From the NCBI GenBank assembly GCA_910577525.1, contig CAJTLI010000011.1, forward strand, positions 1 through 64,000: DNA of 64,000 nt, in the 5' to 3' direction. The stretch is from an uncultured Oscillospiraceae bacterium. Lineage in GTDB: Bacteria > Bacillota > Clostridia > Oscillospirales > Oscillospiraceae. This document shows positions 58,731 through 64,000 of this stretch, piece after piece; within the stretch, counting starts at the first letter, position 1, and every line of letters starts with the position of its first letter. The notes below the pieces were generated by a model that was not told where the DNA came from, did no database searches, and worked only from the letters and a program-made list of their open reading frames with translations. Made by a program: the position numbers and the translations under genes.

Positions 58731-59093
58731 TCACTCGTTGACGTGCTCCATCCCCTGGGCGATGATCTTGCGGACATGGCCGTCCGCCAGGGAGTAGAAC
58801 ACCGTCTTGCCCTCCCGCCGGAACTTTACCAGGCGGCTCCCCTTGAGCACCCGCAGCTGATGGGACACCGCCGACTGGGTCAGCCCCAGCAGTTTGGAGA
58901 TGTCGCACACGCACAGCTCCGCCTCAAACAGGGCGTACAGGATCTTGATCCGGGTGGAGTCGCCGAACACCTTGAACAGCTCCGCCAGGTCGTACAGCGT
59001 CTCGTCGCCGGGCATCCCGCCCAGCACCTCCTTCACCCTGTCCTCGTGGACAAACAGACAGCCGCAGCGTTCAATCTCATTTGTCTCCGCCAT
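58731..59093 (-). CDS. ArsR/SmtB-family metal-sensing repressor (CadC/CmtR-like)
   Basis: A 120-residue winged-helix repressor. Two metal sites are suggested: Cys10 and Cys12 near the N-terminus with Cys61 and Cys63 in ELCVCDIS (the alpha-3N site sensing Cd/Pb/Zn), and DGHVRKIIAQGMEH at the C-terminus (alpha-5 zinc site). DNA helix: LTQSAVSHQLRVLKGS near 71-86. The start at 59093 follows GAGGAG; an earlier in-frame ATG lies in the operator. It likely represses its own promoter and the chaperone-methyltransferase-ATPase genes. Confidence 0.93.
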   Translation of the reverse strand: MAETNEIERCGCLFVHEDRVKEVLGGMPGDETLYDLAELFKVFGDSTRIKILYALFEAELCVCDISKLLGLTQSAVSHQLRVLKGSRLVKFRREGKTVFYSLADGHVRKIIAQGMEHVNE

Positions 59094-59114
59094 GGTCCGC
59101 TCCTCTCTTTCTGA

Positions 59115-59165
59115 TAACATATGAACATCTGCTCATATGTTAGCACATCTGATTTCCTTTGTCAA
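59115..59165 (-). promoter_or_regulatory. CadC-type promoter and 12-2-12 operator
   Basis: TAACATATGA (59115-59124), 8 bases, TCATATGTTA (59133-59142) is a perfect dyad whose inner part reads ATGAACA-TC-TGCTCAT, the ArsR/SmtB 12-2-12 pattern. On the minus strand TTGACA (59165-59160), 17-base spacer and TAACAT (59142-59137) form the promoter, so the operator covers the -10 and start. Confidence 0.92.
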
Positions 59166-59174
59166 GAGGGCAGG

Positions 59175-59214
59175 CAAAAAAATTTTGGGAGCGCGGGGAG
59201 GCGCTCCCAAAATT
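59175..59214 (-). terminator. Terminator after the histidine kinase
   Basis: On the minus strand AATTTTGGGAGCGC pairs with GCGCTCCCAAAATT, followed by TTTTTGCC. Confidence 0.92.
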
Positions 59215-59218
59215 CACG

Positions 59219-60457
59219 CTACGCCAGGGGCAGGGTGACGGTGAAGGCCGTTCCCTCTCCCGGCCCGCTGCGGACAAAGATTTTCCCCCGGTGCCGCTCC
59301 ACGATGGCGGCGGCGATGGCCAGCCCCAGGCCGTATCCCCCGTTCTCCCGGCTCCGGGCGGCGTCCGTCCGGTAAAAGCGCTCAAACAGGTGGGCCTGAG
59401 CCTCCGGCGGGATGGGCTCTCCGGTGTTGTGGACGGTGAGCGCCGCCCCGTCCCCCGCCGACAGGGTGACAGTCACCACCCCGCCGGGTCCGGCGTACTT
59501 GCAGGCGTTGTCCAGCAGGATGGCGCACAGCCGGCGCAGCTCCTCCCCGCTGCCGGCGGCAAATAGCCCGGGGGCGATGCCGCTGTTCAGCGTCAGCCCC
59601 GCCTCAAAGGCCACCGGCTCAAAGGACATGACGCACTCCTCGCATAGGCCGGACAGGTCCGCACGGCCCTGGGGCGGCTGGGACCGCCCCAACCCGTCCT
59701 CCTTGGCCAGAAACAGCAGACCGGCCACCAGCTCCTTCATCCACAGGCCCTCGTCCCGGATGTGCTCCACCCACCGGCGCTGGTCCCCGATGGTATCGCC
59801 GGGATGGCTGAGCAGGATGTCCGCGTCGGCCAGCAGAACGGTGATGGGAGTTTTCAGCTCGTGGGAGGCATCGGCCACAAATTGGCGCTGGCGCCTCCAG
59901 CTCTCCTCCACCGGCCGTACCAGCCGCCGGGCCAGAAACAGGCTCACCCCGAAAAAGCCCAGCAGCGACGGCACAAAAATCATCAGGGCGGTCATCGCCT
60001 GCCGCCGGACCGCGTCCTGTTCCCAGCTCAGGCCGGCAAAAGCCGCCTGTGTCCACAGGCCGCCGCCCTGGAGGAGAAAGCGCAGGTTCTGGTCCTTCAG
60101 CTCCCCGGAGGAGGTTCCGGCGGCCAGGGCGTTCTTCACCGCCCGGGCCACGTATTCCTCATCCACACCGGCGTTGTAGCTGACGGCGGCCACCGGCCGC
60201 CCGTTCCAGTCCACCACGGCGCAGAAGGCGGGGATCATTGTTTGCAGATCCTCCTCCTGGCCAAAGTCCCCCGCCGGCAGCTGGAACGGGTCCAGCACAG
60301 CCTCCCCGCGCTGGAGAACCCAGCGCAGCACCCGGTCCGTCTCCTCCCGGTACTGCCGGGCGGCGGAGACCGTCTGAACTGCCAGCGCGGTCCCCAGCGC
60401 CGCCGCCAGCAGCATAGTGAGCAGGACGGCAATTTTCCAGCGCAGCCTGTTCAGCAC
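59219..60457 (-). CDS. Sensor histidine kinase without adjacent response regulator
   Basis: A 412-residue membrane kinase. Helix 1 is at about 8-30, an extracellular sensor of about 125 residues follows, and helix 2 is near 155-177 (ALMIFVPSLLGFFGVSLFLA). The phospho-acceptor is in DASHELKTPITVLLAD near 194-209. The ATPase boxes are N (LLDNACKYAGPGG), F/G1 (HLFERFYRTDAA) and G2 (NGGYGLGLAIAAAIVE). Start is GTG at 60457 behind AAGGAGGG. A promoter TTGCGG-17-TATAAT lies upstream on the same strand, so no regulator gene precedes it in the operon, and a terminator follows. Confidence 0.93.
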   Translation of the reverse strand: MLNRLRWKIAVLLTMLLAAALGTALAVQTVSAARQYREETDRVLRWVLQRGEAVLDPFQLPAGDFGQEEDLQTMIPAFCAVVDWNGRPVAAVSYNAGVDEEYVARAVKNALAAGTSSGELKDQNLRFLLQGGGLWTQAAFAGLSWEQDAVRRQAMTALMIFVPSLLGFFGVSLFLARRLVRPVEESWRRQRQFVADASHELKTPITVLLADADILLSHPGDTIGDQRRWVEHIRDEGLWMKELVAGLLFLAKEDGLGRSQPPQGRADLSGLCEECVMSFEPVAFEAGLTLNSGIAPGLFAAGSGEELRRLCAILLDNACKYAGPGGVVTVTLSAGDGAALTVHNTGEPIPPEAQAHLFERFYRTDAARSRENGGYGLGLAIAAAIVERHRGKIFVRSGPGEGTAFTVTLPLA

Positions 60458-60553
60458 AGCGCACCCTCCTTGCGGCAGATCCCCCGCGGCGTGCAGGGTC
60501 TTCGCCTGATGTCACATCCCAGAACCGCCTCCGCCAGCGGTCTGTTCTTTCTT

Positions 60554-60582
60554 ATTATATCATGCCGGACCGCATACCGCAA
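60554..60582 (-). promoter_or_regulatory. Histidine kinase promoter
   Basis: On the minus strand TTGCGG (60582-60577), 17-base spacer, perfect TATAAT (60559-60554). Confidence 0.65.
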
Positions 60583-60632
60583 AGGCCCGCAAAAATTTCG
60601 CAGTTTGTTCATTATTTTTTGGAGAAATCCCC

Positions 60633-60685
60633 TTTACAAACAGAGGGGACTGTGCTATTTTAATAACGGTAATCATTCCTATTAG
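60633..60685 (+). promoter_or_regulatory. Promoter and Fur/PerR-type operator
   Basis: TTTACA at 60633-60638, 17-base spacer, TATTTT at 60656-60661. Over the start site is an AT-rich imperfect dyad, TAATAACGGTAATCATTCC (60661-60679) running on into TATTA, resembling Fur-family boxes built on GTAATCATT. It suggests autoregulation. Confidence 0.6.
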
Positions 60686-60708
60686 CAAGCACCGGCAAGG
60701 GGGACGTC

Positions 60709-61116
60709 ATGAAGAATGTCCGGCAAAGTAAAAAAAGGGACGCCATGCTGGCCCTTCTCCGGCACGCTGACCACCACCCCTCGGCTGACCGGGTCTATCT
60801 GGAGCTGAAATCCCAGTACCCCGACCTGAGTCTGGCCACCGTTTACCGCAATCTGAACCACCTGTGCGGCCAGGGACTGATCCGCCGGGTGGGTCCCGTA
60901 AACGGTCAGGAGCGCTATGACGGAGTGACTGCGCCCCATTCCCACTTCATTTGCAACCGCTGCGGCGCCATCGTGGACCTGCCCGAGCACTCGCCCGGAC
61001 AGGACTGGCTGGACGGCGCGGGCGTGCAATATGGATTTCAGGCGGAGGGCTGTGAGCTCATTGTCCGCGGCGTGTGCCGGGATTGCTTGAGCGGACAGAC
61101 CCAAGCCAAACCCTAA
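60709..61116 (+). CDS. Fur-family repressor (PerR-like)
   Basis: A 135-residue regulator. DNA-binding winged helix (1-80) has HPSADRVYLELK and LSLATVYRNLNHL near 42-54. The dimer domain has the regulatory metal site in APHSHFICNRCG near 84-95, and the structural zinc is held by CNRCG together with CRDC near the C-terminus. Next to a reverse rubrerythrin the peroxide sensor PerR is the best guess, but Fur or Zur cannot be excluded. RBS CAAGGGGG. Confidence 0.88.
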   Translation: MKNVRQSKKRDAMLALLRHADHHPSADRVYLELKSQYPDLSLATVYRNLNHLCGQGLIRRVGPVNGQERYDGVTAPHSHFICNRCGAIVDLPEHSPGQDWLDGAGVQYGFQAEGCELIVRGVCRDCLSGQTQAKP

Positions 61117-61140
61117 TTTTAACATTGGAGGAAAACTATC

Positions 61141-61728
61141 ATGAAAAAATGGATCTGCTCTGTCTGCGGCTACGTCTATGAGGGTGAGAACCCCCCCGCC
61201 GAGTGCCCCGTGTGCCATGTGGACAGCTCCAAGTTCACCGAGCAGGTGGGCGAGATGAAGCTGGCTGCCGAGCATGAGTACGGCATCTACGCCAAGACCG
61301 TGAAAAACAACGACGCCATCAGCGAGGAGGACAAAAAGTACATCTTTGAGCAGCTGATGGCCAACTTCAACGGCGAGTGCTCCGAGGTGGGCATGTATCT
61401 GTGCATGGCCCGCATCGCCCACCGCCAGGGCTATCCCGAGATCGGCCTGTACTGGGAGAAGGCCGCCTATGAGGAGGCCGAGCACGCCGCCAAGTTCGCC
61501 GAGCTGCTGGGCGAGGACCTGGAGCCCAACATGTCCGCCGACACCAAGAAGAACCTGGCTTGGCGGGTGGACTGCGAGTTCGGCGCCACCAAGGGCAAGT
61601 TCGACCTGGCCGCCTGCGCCAAGAAGAACAACCTGGACGCCATCCACGACACCGTCCACGAGATGGCCCGGGACGAGGCCCGCCACGGCCGCGCCCTGAA
61701 GGGCCTGCTGGAGCGGTACTTCAAGTAA
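61141..61728 (+). CDS. Reverse rubrerythrin (NADH-dependent peroxidase)
   Basis: A 195-residue protein with the rubredoxin domain first (Cys6, Cys9, Cys22, Cys25 in CSVCGY and CPVCHVD), then a diiron four-helix domain (about 40-195) with EHEYGIYA, NGECSEVGMYL, YEEAEHAAKF and ARDEARHGRAL. This domain order defines reverse rubrerythrin, a peroxidase that clears H2O2 and O2 in obligate anaerobes such as Clostridium acetobutylicum, where it is under PerR. It lies 24 bases after the PerR-like gene with GGAGGAAAA upstream. Confidence 0.95.
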   Translation: MKKWICSVCGYVYEGENPPAECPVCHVDSSKFTEQVGEMKLAAEHEYGIYAKTVKNNDAISEEDKKYIFEQLMANFNGECSEVGMYLCMARIAHRQGYPEIGLYWEKAAYEEAEHAAKFAELLGEDLEPNMSADTKKNLAWRVDCEFGATKGKFDLAACAKKNNLDAIHDTVHEMARDEARHGRALKGLLERYFK

Positions 61729-61745
61729 TTCAGGAGGCGCATCTG

Positions 61746-61922
61746 ATGGATCTGAACGAGACCGTATGCTTCTGCGGCGACGTCACTGTGGGCGCCATCA
61801 AGGCTGCCGTGGAGGCCGGCCACACTACTCTGGAGGCAGTCAAAGAGGCCACTGGGGCGGCTACCCACTGCGGCGGCTGCGAGGACAAGGTGGCCGAGCT
61901 GGTCAAGGAGTTCACAAAGTAA
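61746..61922 (+). CDS. BFD-like [2Fe-2S]-binding small protein
   Basis: A 58-residue protein of the bacterioferritin-associated ferredoxin / NifU-middle fold. Four cysteines, Cys8, Cys10, Cys42 and Cys45, have the CxC-x31-CxxC spacing that binds one 2Fe-2S cluster. It starts 17 bases after the reverse rubrerythrin with AGGAGG upstream, so it is probably an electron carrier for, or iron-handling partner of, the peroxidase. Stand-alone BFD proteins of this size are common in Clostridia. Confidence 0.88.
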   Translation: MDLNETVCFCGDVTVGAIKAAVEAGHTTLEAVKEATGAATHCGGCEDKVAELVKEFTK

Positions 61923-61945
61923 GTGTAAGAAAATCAAATATTTTC

Positions 61946-61980
61946 AAGGGGAACAGGGAGACCTGTTCCCCTCTTTTTTG
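61946..61980 (+). terminator. Terminator after the oxidative-stress operon
   Basis: AGGGGAACAGG pairs with CCTGTTCCCCT around GAGA, followed by CTTTTTTG. Confidence 0.95.
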
Positions 61981-62427
61981 TATCAATGTGCAAGTCAGTG
62001 TGCAACTCCCGCCCAGTATTCACTTTTTCAGCTTTCACATGTGCAACTCGAATAAATTGCACTCATATTAAGCGGTTTCCGCCTAATTACAAAGAAATTA
62101 GATAAAACAGACAACTTTTGATAAGTTTTTATAGCTTTGTGGCAAGAAATAAGAAGTTTGAGAGAAGATGTAACATCTTTTCATTAAGTTTTAGTGCCAC
62201 CGAGCCAAAAATAATCTAAATAATCTATCCCTGCCGCTAAAATTGCCGTTTCTCTCTGGATTTTGCAGACCTTTTCAGAGGTTTGCTTTTTCCTTTTCTC
62301 TATTATAGCACATGTCGCTATTAAAGTACAGGTTTTTCTTTGCCTCATGTTATACTAATCCCAGTAAGAGCGAGAGGCACAGACCTCTTGAAAAACAAAA
62401 TTCAAAAACAAAAAGGAGATTTTTACC
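61981..62427. other. Lower-GC non-coding stretch with short iteron-like repeats
   Basis: About 450 bases without a gene. Base composition drops sharply relative to everything upstream. TGTGCAASTC occurs at 61987-61996, 61999-62008 and 62040-62049. Near the right end an extended -10 (TGTTATACT, 62349-62357) lies 71 bases before the next gene and probably drives it. No tRNA or attachment-site core was recognised. Confidence 0.55.
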
Positions 62428-62865
62428 ATGAAAAAGAACGCTATCATCACCATCGACGAAACCACCGCACGGGTTACTAAGGCTTTCCAGAGGCAGGCCC
62501 GCATTTTTGGCACTGACGAATACAAAATGTGGAAAGCCTACCGCGAGGACTTCCCCGGCGCAAAGATGGAGACTAAGACCATCAAGCGGAACACCAATAA
62601 GCGCACCTATCGCAACCTGACCTATGTAAATATGGGGCGGTATATCTCTGTGAACGCTCCCCAGCTTTTGGAGGAATTTGAGAAACAAAAGGATTCCGCC
62701 AAGGCCCAGGAAAACCCCTATCGCGCTGTGCTGGCCTGGTTCCTTGAGCAGTTCCCCAACTATGATGATTACAAAAAGTTCTTTGAGGACAAGGACAAGA
62801 CCGCCGAGGCCACAGCCGCCGAGGATGAGGCCCCCGACAGCCGTGTGATTGGCCTTGCCGGTTGA
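62428..62865 (+). CDS. Accessory hypothetical protein, 145 residues
   Basis: A soluble 145-residue protein rich in lysine, with Thr/Arg-rich middle (MGRYISVNAPQLL) and an acidic Ala/Glu tail. No family recognised with confidence. Similar small proteins with MKKNAIITID-like starts are seen in conjugative or mobilisable regions of Firmicutes, but that is only an impression. RBS AAAAGGAG precedes the ATG and a terminator follows. GC content and codon use are unlike the core genes upstream, consistent with acquired DNA. Confidence 0.75.
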   Translation: MKKNAIITIDETTARVTKAFQRQARIFGTDEYKMWKAYREDFPGAKMETKTIKRNTNKRTYRNLTYVNMGRYISVNAPQLLEEFEKQKDSAKAQENPYRAVLAWFLEQFPNYDDYKKFFEDKDKTAEATAAEDEAPDSRVIGLAG

Positions 62866-62919
62866 CTGACCGCAAGGGGCAAGCGTCTTTGAAAAGTACA
62901 CATCAATTTCATAACAGAG

Positions 62920-62953
62920 AGGGGGCGGCACGCCGATGTGCCGCCCCCTTTAG
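62920..62953 (+). terminator. Terminator after the accessory gene
   Basis: AGGGGGCGGCAC pairs with GTGCCGCCCCCT around GCCGAT, followed by TTAG. Confidence 0.9.
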
Positions 62954-63005
62954 TGTGCAAAATGGCGTAGGGCGGGATTGCTCCCGCCCCGGTGCTATAT
63001 ATGAA

Positions 63006-63596
63006 TTACAACCCCAACAACTGCTTTTTCTTTGCGTCAAACTCAGCCTGTGTAATCGTGCCGCTGTCAAGCAACTTTTTGTATTTTTCCAGTTCGTCGG
63101 CAGCGCTTTGCGGAATTTCCTGCTTTATAACAGAGGACTTTTCCTGACGGCCAATCAAAAGTTTGCTGATTTCTTCATGTAATTCGTCACGATTTTTCAG
63201 AAAAACAAATTTAATTGCTCCAGAGGCAGTAGTTACAGCTAACCCGCTGAACAGACTGGTTCCAACAGCAGTAATAGAATCTAACGGTAAATCAACACGT
63301 TTTGCTGTTGCGTCACATCCATATACTCTTTTATTGGTGACAGTAATTTGAACTTTAGACCACCGCTTATAAAAAATAAATCCAATAACGGCAAGTACAA
63401 TAATCATTGGATATAGGGCATAGTTTGCACCATTTCCAAAGCCAAAGCCATAGCCAAAGTTGTATTCACCGCGATAGCTACTATACGATGCCTGAAAATC
63501 ATAGCAAATAGTGATAAGCAGTCCTAAAATGGGTAGCAGCATACAAAACAATTTTGAATCTTTCAGTGTTCCTTTGGCAATCACTTTTTCTTCCAT
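63006..63596 (-). CDS. Membrane protein with PH-like and SHOCT domains
   Basis: A 196-residue protein. Two transmembrane helices span about 15-32 and 62-80, separated by a Tyr/Gly/Phe-rich loop. A PH-like (bPH/DUF304-type) segment (about 85-140) has VQITVTNKRVYG and RVDLPLDSITAVG. The C-terminal SHOCT motif has ELEKYKKLLDSGTITQAEFD followed by AKKKQLLG. SHOCT tails occur on many accessory and phage-related proteins and may mediate oligomerisation. The start is the ATG at 63596. Low GC, in the accessory tail of the window. Function unknown. Confidence 0.82.
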   Translation of the reverse strand: MEEKVIAKGTLKDSKLFCMLLPILGLLITICYDFQASYSSYRGEYNFGYGFGFGNGANYALYPMIIVLAVIGFIFYKRWSKVQITVTNKRVYGCDATAKRVDLPLDSITAVGTSLFSGLAVTTASGAIKFVFLKNRDELHEEISKLLIGRQEKSSVIKQEIPQSAADELEKYKKLLDSGTITQAEFDAKKKQLLGL

Positions 63597-63814
63597 AATA
63601 ATTTCCCTTTCTTTTTCCCGTATTTAGCGGGTTAATTGATGTGTTCCCTCTCTGTATTCCTGCTGTGGACTTGCCACCAGCCGCACAGTATAAGTATTAT
63701 ACTCTTTTTTCTAGCTAATTGCAATATATAAATTATGCTTTCTGGCAATTAGCGTGTTTAATTTCTGGCTGTGCGCTGTAAAATCTATCAATAAGACAGT
63801 TAAGGGGAAACACG

Positions 63815-64000
63815 ATGGATTTAACACTTATGGGCAGCAAAATCAAGGCAGAGCGAAAACGGCTCAACTTGACATTGGAAACATTATCGGAGCAGATAGG
63901 AATATCCAGAAACTACCTTTGGGAAATAGAGGCAGGACGTAAGGCCCCCGCATTGAATACACTTTTCAATTTAGGTGTTGTCCTTAATGTGTCCATTGAT
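63815..64000 (+). CDS. XRE-family HTH regulator, truncated by window end
   Basis: The first 62 codons of a helix-turn-helix regulator. MGSKIKAERKRLNLTLETLS is followed by EQIGISRNYLWEIEAGRKAP, a textbook Cro/CI-type HTH (about 8-60). TTAAGGGGAAA precedes the ATG at 63815. The frame is still open at the last base. With the SHOCT gene and low GC this looks like the edge of a prophage or integrative element beginning to the right. Confidence 0.88.
   Translation, partial: MDLTLMGSKIKAERKRLNLTLETLSEQIGISRNYLWEIEAGRKAPALNTLFNLGVVLNVSID

Overview
This 64 kb window is GC-rich bacterial chromosome (roughly two thirds G+C in coding regions). It looks like an anaerobic Clostridia member, most likely Oscillospiraceae (Flavonifractor/Lawsonibacter/Intestinimonas-like). 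That placement is an inference from gene content: a CIRCE-controlled hrcA-grpE-dnaK-dnaJ cluster, a T-box leader on an archaeal-type AspRS plus gatCAB operon, a reverse rubrerythrin next to a PerR-like regulator, a separately encoded MetH reactivation domain, and BlaI/BlaR1-type signalling. No rRNA, tRNA, complete insertion sequence or CRISPR array was seen.

Layout. 1-10 kb: typA, a BlaI repressor with a very large BlaR1-like membrane protease, and a two-gene heterodimeric ABC exporter. 10-15 kb (minus strand): T-box leader, aspS2, gatC, gatA, gatB, the transamidation route to Asn-tRNA and/or Gln-tRNA. 15-20 kb: type-4 uracil-DNA glycosylase, a double OB-fold SSB-like protein, a small gene whose 3' end is tandemly repeated, and a DHHW protein/MBOAT pair (AlgJ/AlgI-like, extracellular O-acetylation). 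20-25 kb (minus): heat-shock operon interrupted by two kinds of palindromic element. 25-34 kb: PMT-family glycosyltransferase, PHP phosphatase, rpiB, then RNase M5, holA and comEC on the minus strand, and a HAD phosphatase. 34-42 kb: a plus-strand run of a ferritin-like protein, PcrA/UvrD helicase and a methionine block (MetH reactivation domain, MetH core, Hcy methyltransferase-MTHFR fusion). 42-50 kb: trmO, an HD protein, an extraordinary run of perfect hairpins ahead of a cysteine desulfurase, a nucleotidyltransferase-like protein, a MATE exporter, and a minus-strand metallochaperone operon (two CobW GTPases and a transglutaminase-like protein). 50-56 kb: ECF sigma/anti-sigma pair and serC-ywqG-serA. 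56-62 kb: metal efflux ATPase, methyltransferase, metal chaperone and CadC-type repressor, a histidine kinase without an adjacent regulator, then a PerR-like repressor, reverse rubrerythrin and a BFD-like ferredoxin. 62-64 kb: a lower-GC tail with a small accessory protein, a SHOCT protein and an XRE regulator cut by the window end.

Most interesting signals. (1) Nine consecutive, nearly perfect hairpins at 43767-44038, placed just downstream of a well-formed promoter and just upstream of a cysteine desulfurase: a candidate structured RNA or palindrome array. (2) A two-hairpin intergenic repeat in two copies (14578-14689 and 20936-21047), each directly behind an intrinsic terminator and directly before a gene, with compensatory changes. 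(3) A small palindromic element with perfect 24-bp inverted termini between grpE and dnaK, with a diverged copy that supplies a stop codon at 57.7 kb. (4) A BlaR1-like sensor of about 1256 residues whose ectodomain is built from nested duplicated modules. (5) A CobW GTPase fused to a YcgQ/DUF1980-like domain next to a His-rich CobW protein.
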